In this document: positions 33,500 through 44,707 of the stretch, piece by piece
Numbering within the stretch: position 1 is the first letter of the stretch
Layout: each line of letters starts with the position of its first letter
Source: Prunus persica
Lineage: Eukaryota > Streptophyta > Magnoliopsida > Rosales > Rosaceae
Assembly (NCBI RefSeq): GCF_000346465.2
Contig: NC_034009.1
Location: 16,627,741 to 16,691,740 of the forward strand
Direction: 5' to 3'
Length of the DNA stretch: 64,000 nucleotides
Program-made: the position numbers and the translations under genes
The notes under the pieces: model-generated
Database searches by the model: none
What the model saw: only the letters and a program-made list of their open reading frames with translations
What the model was told of the DNA's origin: nothing

Positions 33500-34973
33500 A
33501 AGATGAGATAAATGGTATAGTTTAGTTGTGGCCTTCATTTCGAAATTTTTTTTTAAAAAAACTGAATTTTGATATTAGTCTTTTTAAATTCGGTATATTA
33601 ATATGATGTTTTAATATGTGTTTAAGTCAATTATCATGCGGGTATTGTATTGGTATGAGATATTTCTTAGAATGAGCAAGAATTCTACTGGAAATGAACA
33701 ACAATTCTTTGTAGAGATTTGTAACTTTCTTGTTTTGTTTATGGTACTGGAAATGACTTTCAGTTTTTAGGTATTTTAGCTGCATTGCATCCATACAAAA
33801 TATATATATATTGAAGGTCTCGTTACTGCTCCTTCTCTTTGGGGCTCTTGTCCAGAAAGCGTTCTAGAGCGACCAGAAAAGATGTTTCTTATCCTCTCTT
33901 GGAGGCTCTGATTCAGTTGTTTAGCTTCAGATTGAGATCGAGACCCATCTTATGTATATGCAAAGATAAAAAAGGAAAGATCTTCAAATAAGTGGAGGCA
34001 AATACTCCAAAATCAATTGGAAGACAATCTTTCAATAACTGGAAGTTTCTATTGTAAACTAATTACATAAATTCCTTAAACCTTATACACACATAGAATC
34101 ACATCAAGGAAAAGATCTTGAATCAAATAAAATTTCCTACTCTCTCTGATTTTGTCCCCGTAATATATTATTCCCAACGATGTTGAAGTCATTGCCTCTT
34201 CCGCCCTTGTCTTTTTCTTTTGGGGTTGGAGAGTTTTGGTGCTCAAGGAAAAGAGAAGTTCACATTAATTATATAATAAATTATAATTAGTGCTTGCAAT
34301 TATCAATTATCTAGCTAATTGATTACGTTGAAATTATAATTATCTTGCAATTATAAAAAGAGGACGACCCTCTTGTCCTAATCAAAGAGGGACCGGACAG
34401 ACTTTTTAAAGTGGCCATGCTTGTGGAAAAATTATACAATACATTGTACATCAAATTTGGAAAGCAGCAATTTGAATAATCACCAGTGTTGACCAGGGCC
34501 GGCCCTTGGCCAGGGCAACTAGGTCATCACCCGGGGCCCACAATTGAGAGGGGCATAAATATGACGTTTCAATATGTGTTTAGGTCAATTACCAGGCGGG
34601 TATTGTATTTGTATGAGATATTTCTAAGAGTGAACAAGAATTCTTTGTAGAGATTTGTAACTTTCTTGTTTTGTTTATGGTACTGGAAATGACTTTCTGT
34701 TTTTAGGTATTTTAGCTGCACTGCATTCATATGGAAATATATATATGATTTATCTACATTTCAAGATATCAATCATTAATCTAACCAAAAATCATCTGAT
34801 GACTACAATTTGTGGCTTATCCACTTTCCTTCATTGGGGTTTCTATTCAAGCAATGCTGGTAGTAAGGTAACATGCCAACAAGTTCATGAACAAAATTAG
34901 AAAAGGTCATTTGCCTTGGAAAGCAAGACTCCAACACGCAACTTCCGTCTCTGATTGTCTTACACGATTATGA
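33500..34973. other. Spacer with fragments of the older duplicated landscape
   Basis: A block at about 33603-33810 recurs at 34562-34745 (shared TTGTAACTTTCTTGTTTTG and TTTTAGGTATTTTAGCTGCA). Between them lie a third relative of the 18.2/37.5-kb segment (33810-34140), sequence with GACCGGACAGAC..GGCCATGCTTGTGG as at 19630 and 49060, and the GGCCGGCC..GGGGCCCACAATTGAG end fragment. No intact gene. Confidence 0.5.
33812..33953 (-). pseudogene. Small unknown protein family, copy F, N-terminal remnant
   Basis: On the minus strand from about 33953 the DNA follows the first 140 bp of copies D and E (GAGACCCATCTTATGTATATGC context, CTGGTCGCTCTAGAACGCT), then breaks off at the duplicated 33603-33810 block. 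Only the start of the gene remains. Confidence 0.55.
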
Positions 34974-35305
34974 TATAGTCCGTTTGGATAAAGGAATTGA
35001 AAATTACATTGAATTCTAAAATGATAGAATTTAGATTTCCAGCGCAATTGAAAATTCTAGTGCTTAAATTTATGTATGTCGAATTTTGTAAATGGTAAAA
35101 TTTTGTAAATGGCACTATGAAAATTGTGAAATAACTTCTATTTTGGTGGAAGTCAATTAAACTCAGGAATTTGATGTCCCAATTTCCACGATTTTTTCCG
35201 CGTGTCATTTAATAAATTTCTTGCTTAAGTTGCCAAACAAGGAAATTGTTAATTTCTCATTTTAGTTAAATTCTGAGTTATTTTCTTTCATCCAAACAGA
35301 CCATA
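34974..35305. mobile_element. Foldback MITE with AGTCCGTTTGGAT inverted ends
   Basis: The left end TATAGTCCGTTTGGATAAAG mirrors the right end, which reversed reads TATGGTCTGTTTGGATGAAAG. The ends differ by a few bases. The 330-bp interior is AT-rich, with AATTTCTAGAATT-like foldback words, and encodes nothing. Superfamily and target duplication are unclear. Confidence 0.6.
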
Positions 35306-35604
35306 AACATTTCTTAATCTCCTTTTTTTTTTTTTTTCTTTTTCTTTCTCTATTTGAATTTTCTCTCTTTCTGGTTTTGCTTACTCTTACTCCTGATATA
35401 CTTTAGTGGCAATGAAAAAAAAAAATGCTAGAACAAGAAGAAATAATACTTATGGCATGTAGAAGATGAAGAAATACATAAATATATATATAAGAGAAAT
35501 AAGATTTAGATTCAGAGAAAGGAATGCAAAGAAAAGTTTGAGTATAGGAGCACTGGTGGCCATACATCTCCAAACCCTTCTGCTACGTAATAGTACGGGA
35601 AACT
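35306..35604. other. Remnant 3' flank of a small-family copy next to an LTR
   Basis: TTTTGCTTACTC (about 35376) followed by an A-rich run and CTAGAACAAGAAGAAAT (about 35430) resembles the 3' flanks at 12640-12705 and 18680-18770. The corresponding gene body is absent, and the reversed LTR begins at 35605. Confidence 0.4.
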
Positions 35605-37485
35605 TGACAGGACCTGCCCCGAAATTTCCCGGGAGCAGGAGTGGACTCCATCTTTGTTCCGACATCACCCCGATGCCGAGCACACTTACTAAAAACCGAG
35701 ACTTTCTACCAAAATTTTGGTAGAGTCTCCCCTGCAAATCAAGCAAACCCCACAAAAATTTAACTTGCACAAAACACATAAAATAATCCCAACCAACAGC
35801 ATGCTTACAACACACAACAAAACATACTAGATGGCCTCCGGCCTCACAAGTAAAATCTAACATGGGCAATAACAGAGCATCTACTGAATTTAGTTTACAA
35901 GAACAGTTGAGTAGAAGGAAATTACTCTAAGCCTAATCTACTGATGTAAACAATTCGGCCTTCGAACACTGCTTGTAATCTTCCTGGAGCGACTACTGTC
36001 TGAGGGGCGCAAAACGGAAAATATGTGAGTGGACAAAAACAAAGTTTGCATTTAAAACAACATAGTAATCTCACCGTGTAAAAGTAATGCTCAAGACATG
36101 CAGGTTCACAATTTATAATTAAATGCTCAAAACATACTTCATTGAAAACTCTTTAAAACCAGAAATCACTCCACCCATAAACCTCATGCCCACCATTTTA
36201 CTGCTCCTACCAATCCACTGTATAGACTCTAATTTCTTCATACTCACAACTATATATATATATAACTATACAATATACTCATCACACTACCTAGGTACCT
36301 GGGAAACAATCCAACCGGGGGATCGTTTGACTAGCCCGCAGAATTTCCAGGTGCTATCCTGCGTCTAGGGATGAGCGGTCCAACCGGGGGACGGAACTCC
36401 ATAGCTCACACACCGGAACATCCAACGTCATGTGTAGCTCCAATACTAAGTTCTACCCGTGCAGACTACATCATCACACATCAGAACATCCAACGCCATG
36501 TGTGATGATGCCAAGCAATGTACATAATCTTCCCATAAGCCGAAAATTCCAACGCCACATATGAGAAGTGTCTCACAAGCCGGAAGACCCAACGCCAAGT
36601 GTGAGACTAATAATAACCTATTCTTCTCACACGCCGGAACATCCAACGCCGTGTGTGGGAAGCCTAGTAACTGGGGAAGGTACTTACATAGTGTAATCAT
36701 ACAACTTCTCTCAACAACCCCTCATACTCAAGTTCTTCCACAAACTTACCTCAACAACCCAAGTACCCCACATATAGACAATATATATAAAACTTCCCCA
36801 AATCCATACAAACATACTCTCTATACTCCATTATGTCATAACCCACAATATATTGCCAAAGTGCTATACAATCATCAAATTCAACATTTGAATATAATAT
36901 ATTCAATATACCATTTAAAACATTATGCATAAATCTTTCATCAATAAAACCATGCGTATGATTGAAAACAAAGTCCACTCACAAGTATTCCTACATTGCC
37001 TGACCACGAGAGAGTCCTGCCTGCTGAGTACGTGTAGTCGGAGCACCTATTTCGAGATACGAACCCTTAATTAATATAAAATTACTTCGAAGTGGAAATC
37101 ACAAATTAAATACTTAAATCCCCAAGTTCCCAGTATGTGTACGTTGAATGAGGTATCCTAAGGTCCGGTTACAGGTTTAGGAATCGCTCATGATTGTACG
37201 GTTATCGCTAACCCACAAACTTTGAATTATTGAATCGGAACATCCGGGGCTTTGGTTCACGATCCGTGAAGTCCAACACGATCCTAGGAATACCTAGAAC
37301 AACATATTTTAATTGGAAAACGATCCAATGGTCAGAACCTATCGAACCTGGATAAGGCACAATATGTGAATATCCGTTCGATAGTCAAACGACGTCCGAA
37401 TTGAGATCCGCCAAATCCTACACACTCTTGACAACTTGAGGATCTCATCGGGACAAAGTGCAACTTCACCACCCTCGCCCTTCCT
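35605..37485 (-). mobile_element. Reversed, truncated LTR of the same family as 13601-17140
   Basis: Read on the minus strand the LTR ends at 35605 with GGCAGGTCCTGTCA, matching the GGGTCTTGTCA end of the solo LTR. About 100-150 bp before that, GGAGACTCTACCAAAATTTT corresponds to GACTCTGTCGAAATTTCAAT. Between 37200 and 37400 it carries the block with ACTATCGAACGGATATT, GGTTCGATAGGTT and CTAGGATCGTGTT seen at 14480-14610. The start (TGTAACATCC) is missing; the sequence breaks at about 37485 into the duplicated small-family segment. It contains a five-hairpin array (36403-36662). No gag or pol. Confidence 0.7.
36403..36662. repeat. Five-hairpin tandem array with conserved loop and changing stems
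   Basis: Five units share a loop close to CCGGAACATCCAACGCC. Stems: 36403-36412 with 36431-36439 (AGCTCACACA/TGTGTAGCT, one bulge); 36469-36480 with 36499-36510 (12 perfect pairs, CATCATCACACA); 36529-36539 with 36558-36568 (9 of 11 pairs); 36570-36577 with 36600-36607 (8 perfect pairs); 36623-36632 with 36653-36662 (10 pairs, one G-T). The inner CACACA/TGTGTG part is fairly constant, but outer stem parts differ (AGCT, CATCAT, CTTC, GTCT, CTTC) and each is complementary to its own partner. This is how repeats look when folding is selected or when hairpins are generated by templated copying. Confidence 0.8.
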
Positions 37486-37488
37486 TGT

Positions 37489-39017
37489 AGTCTATTATTT
37501 GAATGTGGTTTGTTATAGTATTGGAGTTGATCTGTGGAATTTAATATATTGATTTTCAGCATGAAAAATACGTTCTACATGAGAAAAGTAGGGATCAAAA
37601 TCATAGAAGGATCAACCCCTAACATATACTCATAAGTAATTTGTGTGTATTTGGATTTATTATTAATTTGCGGAAACGAGAAGAGCAAACTTTCCCACAT
37701 TCGAATGCCATGAACATCTGAAAGCTTAATTCTGAGCATGAGAAAGAACTAATAACGAAGAAATCTGACCTATTGATTGCCACAAAACAAGTCCATACAG
37801 AAATCTAGTTTTTCCTGCCCCATAACATGTGGTAGAGTTTTGACCTGCCCCATAAAATCTAGTTTTTCGCCAACTATTTATTTTTCTTCTTCTTAGTCAT
37901 GCCATTTTTTTCACTCAAGCCGCTTGCTTCATTTTTTGTTTTGCTTACTCACCATTGATATATAAAAGAAAAAAGAAGAAGCAATAACAAAAAGAACAAG
38001 AAGACCAAGAAGACCAAGAAGAAATGGTACGCTCGACTTCTTGTTGTACTTGTTGCCAACTTTGCTAATCCCAACACGCTCGCCTTTGTTTGCATAAAAT
38101 GTATTGCCACAAACACTGGCGGATCCATAATTTTTTTAACAGAGGTGCAATATTGACTAAGTATGAAAAATAGTTTTTCGGAATAATCATTTTCTCAATA
38201 TAATTTTTGGCGGCTTTTATTCCTTACACATCAAATAAGAAAACTTGATTTTATGGGATTTTAGTATGAAGTATATATTGACTTAATGAGCCATCATTTT
38301 TAACATAAATCGTATTTTGCACTAAAACCGATTTTTCATATTTTGATTTGGTGGGAATTTGATTTTCTAGTATTTTGCACCCCACCTCCACCTTCTTCGT
38401 TGTAAGCATCGTGAATCCCAACATCTGTGCTTTCAATTGCGTAGAAATCATTCTCATTAATGTTGAAGGTCTCGTTGGTTTCATCAGTATTTTCTGCCTC
38501 ACTATTTTCGTTTTGCTGGAGCTCTTGTTCAGTTATTTCTCCATGGGGATCTTGTTCAGAAAGCGTTCTAAGGCGACCAGGAAAGCTGTTTCTTACCCTC
38601 TTTTGGGGGCTTTGGTTCAGTTGTTCAGCCTTAGATCGAGATCGAGACCCATCTTACATATATGCAAAGATCAAAACAGAGAGATATTCAAATAAGTGGA
38701 GGCAAATACTCCAAAATCATATGGAAGACAATCTTTCAATAAATGGAAGCTACTATTGTAAACTAATTACATAAATTCCTTAAACCCTATACACACATAG
38801 AATCACATCAAGGAAAAGATCTTGAATCAAATAAAAATATTAATCATAATATATAGTACTTACCTGCCATTGATGGATGCTCAAAAGAAAAGTCTTCTAT
38901 TCTCTGTACAGTTCTTATGTTCAATTAGCAATAGGGACTAAATATTTTGAACGTGTGGGTCCAAGAGAGCATGGACCTCCTCTTGAAAATGGATTTATTT
39001 ATTAGTCTTTGTTATAT
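37489..39017. repeat. Segmental duplication, partner of 18214-19520
   Basis: It follows the earlier copy closely, from the ATTTGAATGTGGTTTG block through small-family copy E to GTCTTTGTTATAT, where the MULE is inserted. It continues after the MULE at 48949-49100. One block (38113-38385), beginning CACTGGCGGATCCATAA, replaces about 45 bp of the other copy and looks like a small transposon-derived insertion. Confidence 0.8.
38021..38652 (-). pseudogene. Small unknown protein family, copy E, interrupted
   Basis: Minus strand from ATG 38652. It is the near-twin of copy D (same start context, GRPRTLSEQDPHGEI-like stretch, NETFNINEN, AIESTDVGI). The middle is broken by the foreign block 38113-38385. 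Downstream, near 38050, it carries a GVLGLAKLATSTT-like stretch in place of copy D's tail. Probably dead. Confidence 0.6.
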
Positions 39018-39584
39018 GGGTTCTTTAGTTTTAACCCATAAAAAACTTAACTAATTTGGAAGTTAATTAATATAAAACCAAAGCCACCGAATTTTACCAA
39101 AAGGACATCCAACAACCCTAAAATTACTACATGTGCCATTGTGCTTAACTGTCAAATACAGTTTATTTAATTATAAACCAAAACTTAAAACTGTCAAAAC
39201 GACATAACATTCCCACAAAACACAACAAAAAACGACACTACTCAAATTTAATCACTTCAAAAACTGGTTTCGCGCGACCTTTCATATCCCACTCCAAAAA
39301 CGCAACCGACGAGCAGAAACGAAGACGACGTGAACGGCGACGGTGACGACGACCAACGACGACGAGCAACGACCACCGACGACGAGCAACGACCACCGAC
39401 GACGACCGAAGCTAAACCGTAAGAAAATGAATCAGTACTCTCTTCGATTTTAGGTTTTACACCGACGAAGGTTTCAGTACTATTTCTTCCTTTTGGTTTC
39501 TGGTTGTTTGTCTTCGATTTTGACCAGAAATTGCAGTTTATGGTTCCATAATTCAATTTCAGAGTGCTTTTTGCTAGGGTTTAT
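39018..39584. repeat. Left end of the MULE with a GACGACGAGCAACGACCACC tandem repeat
   Basis: AT-rich terminal 230 bp, then 39300-39415, where a 20-21-bp unit GACGACGAGCAACGACCACC is repeated about two and a half times. A leader-like stretch follows. No gene. Confidence 0.6.
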
Positions 39585-40500
39585 GGGAATGTTATAACTG
39601 CTCATGAAGTTAAATGTGTTTTGATATTCGTTTTTGCTACTGTTTTTGCCTTTTGGTTTCTGGTTGTTTGTCTTCGATTTTGACTAGAAACAGCAATGCA
39701 GTTTCTGGTTTCATAATTCAATTTTAGAGTGCTTTTTGCTGGTTTATGGGAATGTTATAACTGCTCATGAATTTAAATGTATTTTGATATTAGTTTTAGT
39801 ACTTTGCCTTTTGGTTTCTGGTTGTTTGTCTTCGATTTTGACCAGAAACTGCATTGCAGTTTCTGGTTCCATAATTCAATTTCAGAGTGCTTTTTGCTAG
39901 GATTTATGGGAATGTTATAACTGCTCATGAATTTAAATTTGTTTTGATATTCGTTTTAGTACTTTGCCTTTTGGTTTCTGGTTGTTTGTCTTCGATTTTG
40001 ACCAGAAACTGCAGTTTCTGGTTCCATAATTCAATTTCAGAGTGCTTTTTGCTGGTTTATGGGAATGTTATAACTGCTCATGAATTTAAATGTGTTTTGA
40101 TATTAGTTTTAGTACTTTGCCTTTTGGTTTCTGGTTGTTTGTCTTCGATTTTGACCAGAAACTGCATTGCAATTTCTGGTTCCATAATTCAATTTCAGAG
40201 TGCTTTTTGCTAGGATTTATGGGAATGTTATAACTGCTCATGAAGTTAAATGTGTTTTGATATTCGTTTTTGCTACTGTTTTTGCCTTTTGGTTTCTGGT
40301 TGTTTGTAGCAGATTTTGACCAGAAACTGCACCATAATTCAATGTCAGAGTGCTTTTTGCTAGGATTTATGGGAATGTTATAACCGCTCATGAAGTTAAA
40401 TGTGTTTTGATATTAGTTTCAGTACTGTTTTGGCCTTTTGGTTTCTTTTCACATCAAATTTTGAGCAGCAGTTTCTGGTTGTTTGTTGCAGATTTTGACC
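39585..40500. repeat. Left subterminal array, six 150-163-bp units
   Basis: Units beginning GGGAATGTTATAACTGCTCA start at 39585, 39748, 39908, 40061, 40221 and 40371. Each contains TTTTGATATTAGTTTTAGTA-like sequence, CTTTTGGTTTCTGG, and usually the near-palindrome AAACTGCAWTGCAGTTT. Three units of the same type lie reversed at about 47780, 47975 and 48150. These probably serve as transposase-binding ends and part of the promoter/leader. Confidence 0.85.
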
Positions 40501-40524
40501 ACAAACTGCCGTGCATATCACGAA

Positions 40525-43500
40525 ATGGAACAAGAAATGTCACCACAAAAGAATGAAGCTGAAAACCAACCAAAGCGCAGAATCAAAATGATGGCTCAAA
40601 AGATCAAAACAAAGCCAAAGCCAAACTATGATCGGAAAGCAAAGAACCCGGACTATGTCCAATTTCGGTGCAATGCCTATGCTTTCAACAGCATCATTAG
40701 AGACATAAAGGACAAGCTCAATGAAAGGCAGAAGAAGCTTCTCAAGAAAACCCCTTTCTGGAACTTGATCGAGCTGTTTTACCGCCAGAGAATTGACATG
40801 AATAACATGAATAAGTCGGACCTTGACTTAGTACAGCTGCTCAAGAAATTTGATCCGGATACAAAGTCCTTCAAATTTGGAACCAAATCATTCCAAATCA
40901 CAGGCAATGCAGTGACTCAGATTCTAGGACTGCCAAATGAAGGCAAATCTGTCAAACTTGTCAATGATAGGTACACTGCTACCTTCAGAACAAGGCACTT
41001 TGGAGAAAAGGGAAAACCAGGTAGAAGCAGAATTACAGAAGACAATTGCCTTGGCAAACCAACCGAAGAAAGAAAAGGCAAAGACAGAGCAAAAGAAAAA
41101 AACAAACAAAGGAAAAGAAAATAAAGAAGCTGAAGAAGAAGAAGAAGAAGAAGAAGTTGATTACGACAAGGAGGTGGTCAACCTAATATTGATTCTGTTG
41201 TGCATGACATTCCTTTTTGCCAACTCTTCATCTACTTTGCATTGGAAATTATTTGAGCACTGTTTGAATCTAGACACACTTTCAAGCTATTCGTGGGCAA
41301 GAGCTGTTTCAGCCTACATGAATGAATCCTTGACCGCAAAAGCAAAAGCAAAAGCAAAAGCAAAGAAGGGAGGAGAAGCCCCTATAGGAGCTGTTTCGGG
41401 TTGCACTATCCTAATATTGGTAAGTAAACAGTGGCTTATGCAATGCATTTTGAGTTTTAGGCAATGCAGTTTCCATTTAGTGCAATGCAGTTTCTGTTTT
41501 ATCCTATGCAGTTTCCAACCTAATTTCTGATATATCTTGTTTTTGAACTGTGCAGTTTCTACTGTGTGAGAGGACAAACATCATACAACCAATCCTTGGC
41601 AAGGAGAAAGAAACTCCTGCCATTCTTAAATGGAGTCTTGTGGAACTCCACACAAGGTTCAACCAAATAAAGGACTTGAATGACATCGAGGTATGCAATT
41701 TATCTCATGTTCTGTTTTAATGTATCTTGAATGTGAATCCATGCTAAATCATTCTCATTGTACAGGGTATTTTCAAAACTCCTAAAAAGCGAAAAACTAC
41801 CAGGGAAGAGGAAGACACTGTTAAGAAGGTAATTGAAATCTGTATACAGTGCATTGCAGTTTGTGTTTTCTACATTGCAGTTTGCATTTTATCCAATGCA
41901 GTTTCTGAATCATTCAATCTCATTGTACAGGGTATTTTGAAAACATATAAAAAGAGAAAAACTACCGGAGAAGAGGGAGACCCTCTTGACAAGGTATAAG
42001 AATCTCTAAACAGTGAATTATGCATTTCGGTTTTCGTTTCCTCCAATGCAATGCAGTTTCTAATTAGTTTATGTTCAATATGCAGGAAAAAGAAAACGAA
42101 GATGATGAGGGACAACAAGGAGAAGCAGAGGAAGCAGAAAACCAAGGAAAACCTGATGATGCTGATCAAACAACAGAATTAAAAGAGGCTGGAAAGAAGA
42201 AAATGTTTGAGAATGAAGCTGGAAAAGAACCTCTTGCAATTCAAGACCTCTTGGTGAAGTCCATGACAGACCAAATCAACTACCGCCAACAACAAGATCC
42301 TAGCTTCGTTTGCCCGGAAAGATTACAACTGTGGAAGGATGAAAAAAATGAAGACAGTGAGAAGAAAATGAAGGAATTGTGGGATATATTTATCCAAGTA
42401 GAAAAGAGATCAAAGGAGCTGGAAGTGGAGTTGGCAACATACATAGAGAAATTAGATAATGAAGAATGTGTGACTGCCACCATGACAGTGGAATCTACAG
42501 TTCAGCTTAATGAAATACAAAATCTGAAAAGGAGGATTGCAGAATTGGAAGGCAAGGAAACTCGTATTGACATGGAGAAGATTGCCAAGAAAAAGGAGAT
42601 TCAAGGAAAGTACAAGGCAGAAATTGAAAGCTTGTTGTCAGACCCAACAATCTTTGAAATGGAGATGGATCTGCCTACAAAACAACCAACACAACCAGTT
42701 GAAGAGAAAAAACAAGAAAAGAAAGAAGAAGAGAAGCAACAAGAAGAGAGAGAAGAAGAGAAGAAGCAAGATGCTCCAACACCTGATGTTCCTTCAAGAG
42801 TACAAAGGGTGAAGAACAAAGAAAGAAAGAGGCTTCAAGCATCTTGCTATGTGTACGAAAAAAAAATAAGAAAACAAAAAAGGAGGCAAAAAAAGATGAT
42901 GAAGAACTACCAAAATTCAAGCTCTGTTTCTGCAATGCAGTTTCCATTTCCTGCAATGCAGTGTGTTATCTACTTTACAGAAACAGAAACTGCAATGCAG
43001 TTTCCATTTCCTGCAATGCAGTGTGTTATCTACTTTACAGAAACAGAAACTGCAATGCAGTTTCCATTTCCTGCAATGCAGTGTGTTATCTGCTTTACAG
43101 AAATGGAAACTGCATTGCAGTTTCTGTTTTATCGAATGAAGTTTCTAATTAGTTTCCTTTCAATCTGCAGTTAACACAAGAGGCATCTCAGCCCGATGCC
43201 ACAAATCCAATTCCTGATCCCCCAAAAGGAACGAGCCTTCATGATTCAATACCTGTAGATCTGCAACAATCAAGTGATGAAGATGAAGGACAAAAAAAGC
43301 CAACAAAGAAAAAACTAGGATGGGGTCAGAGGAAGGTGTGGCAGAAAATTCCAAAGGCGGACAGGGAAATAATTGAAAAACACTACTTAAGTACTCAACT
43401 TCGGTAATATCTCTATTCCAAAATAACAATTCTTTCATCTTTTAATTACAATTAAACTAAAACTAATCTTGTGAATTTCATGTATTCGAATCCGCAGTGA

Positions 43501-44707
43501 TATCTTTTGGGCAGGACTCAATGATGAGAAAGTGACAAACCATGATCTCAAAGATATTGTATGGGACCTGGAACTGTCACAAAACGTAAGTATTTACTAA
43601 TTCTATAACACACACTGCACTGTATTTTTTATTTGTGCTACCTATATCCAAATCAATGTGAAACAGGTTATTGAGGCCTATATCCAAATAGAGGAGGATA
43701 AAATAGAGCCCATGCAGACAGAGAGTCCACAGTACATGTCCACATGGACTTGGGTAAGTATTATTTTGAAAATTCAAAATTGTTTAAACAGACAATGCAC
43801 TGCAGTTTTGGAAAAATATATACTAACAAATTGCCATTCTGTGATATCAGGCTTACATACAAAGCTTCCAAGAGCCATCTTGGCAGAGGTTCCTGTATGA
43901 ACACTTACTTGAAAAACTCGGGAAATGCAGTGTTCTTTTCTTCCCGATTATTTCAAAAGAAGAGTTCCACTTCACACTTCTCACATTTCACAAAAATGAA
44001 CGAAAGTGGAGACACTACAATCCACTTAGATCGTTGGGACGTAGAAAAGAAGAAAGGTGCATTGACATTGCTCGAAACTTTGTAAGTGGAATGAAACTGT
44101 CTTAATTTCTCAGCACAAACACAAACAGAAACTGCATTGCAGTTTTTGTATTATACATACTGCCTAATTTCAGACCAAAACTATAATATGCAATGCACTG
44201 ATTACCATTTCTTTTTCTCTTTTTTTCTTCTTCTTTAAACAGGTTAATATTGTTGAAGGGTGGCTAGAATATATAAGACCTCAAGCACGAGTGTTCATAG
44301 AAACTAAAAAAAAACCAACACTTGTGAAGCAAAAGGAAGGGCCCCCGACACTTGTACAAAAAGATTTGACTCCAACTGAAGAACTCACTCTCAAATGGAT
44401 TATGCAAAATCCATTGCAGTTTCCATTTGAGGATGACATGGAATGTGCTCAACAAAGTGCATCTTCGTAAGAATTGTGTCTACTCAACTAGTCATTACAG
44501 TTTGAAATCATTCAAAAGCAAAAAAAACTAATCTCGTATTTCATTTGCAGATTGAATTGCGGCATGTTCGTCATGTTCTATATGGATAAAATAGCACAAG
44601 GACAGCCCATTCCAAAAAGCGTGGACAAGAAATTCATGAATGAATATCGAGCACAATATGTCACAAAACTCCTACACCACAAAAACTGTGTAATTAATCG
44701 TCTCTAG
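40525..44707 (+). CDS. MULE-borne Ulp1-type (C48) cysteine protease gene
   Basis: Start at ATG 40525 (MEQEMSPQKNEAENQ). Exons read: 40525-about 41420 (with a frame change near 41015-41030, either a small mutation or a missed mini-intron), 41555-41691, 41766-41828, 41931-41993, 42086-about 42930, 43171-43403, 43498-43585, 43667-43753, 43851-44081, 44243-44468, 44551-44707. The N-terminus has a plant Ulp1-MULE style region (FGTKSFQITGNAVTQILGLP, SSSTLHWKLF, SYSWARAVSAYM). The middle is charged coiled coil. The C-terminus is a Ulp1 fold: His in EEFHFTLLTF, an Asn/Asp position in WRHYNPL, Gln in CAQQSASS and Cys in LNCGMFVMFYMDK. It resembles SUMO-type peptidases; the substrate is unknown. The catalytic set appears complete, although the HYN/D position is Asn. 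Confidence 0.7.
41766..41993 (+). repeat. Duplicated 63-bp symmetric exon
   Basis: Exons 41766-41828 and 41931-41993 are both 21 codons (GIFKTPKKRKTTREEEDTVKK and a relative with GILKTYKKRKTTGEEGDPLD). They share the CATTGTACAG acceptor and lie 165 bp apart. Being a multiple of three and phase 0, the duplication adds a basic segment without disturbing the frame. Confidence 0.8.
42931..43150 (+). repeat. 60-bp minisatellite in an intron of the MULE protease gene
   Basis: Three units with exact 60-bp period start at 42931, 42991 and 43051; a decayed fourth starts at 43111. Each contains two TGCAATGCAG words. The frame stays open through all units (a 20-residue repeat with AMQFPFPAMQCVIYFTETET), but an acceptor at 43170 (AATCTGCAG) and family architecture suggest intron. 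Confidence 0.85.

Noticed and set aside
35450..35869. Minus-strand 139-codon frame as a protein gene
   Set aside because: It runs across the LTR end (35605) and its composition follows the LTR sequence.
36401..36662. CRISPR-like array (repeats with variable parts)
   Set aside because: Eukaryotic LTR context, no cas genes, and the variable parts are stem arms complementary to each other, not independent spacers.
39257..39556. Minus-strand serine-rich frame at the MULE left end
   Set aside because: Simple translation of a GACGACGAGCAACGACCACC tandem repeat and a subterminal unit.
42071..43174. A 367-codon frame including the 60-bp repeat as one exon
   Set aside because: The acceptor at 42085 and the acceptor at 43170, together with the intron-type near-palindromes, make the repeat more likely intronic; only 42086 to about 42930 is taken as coding.
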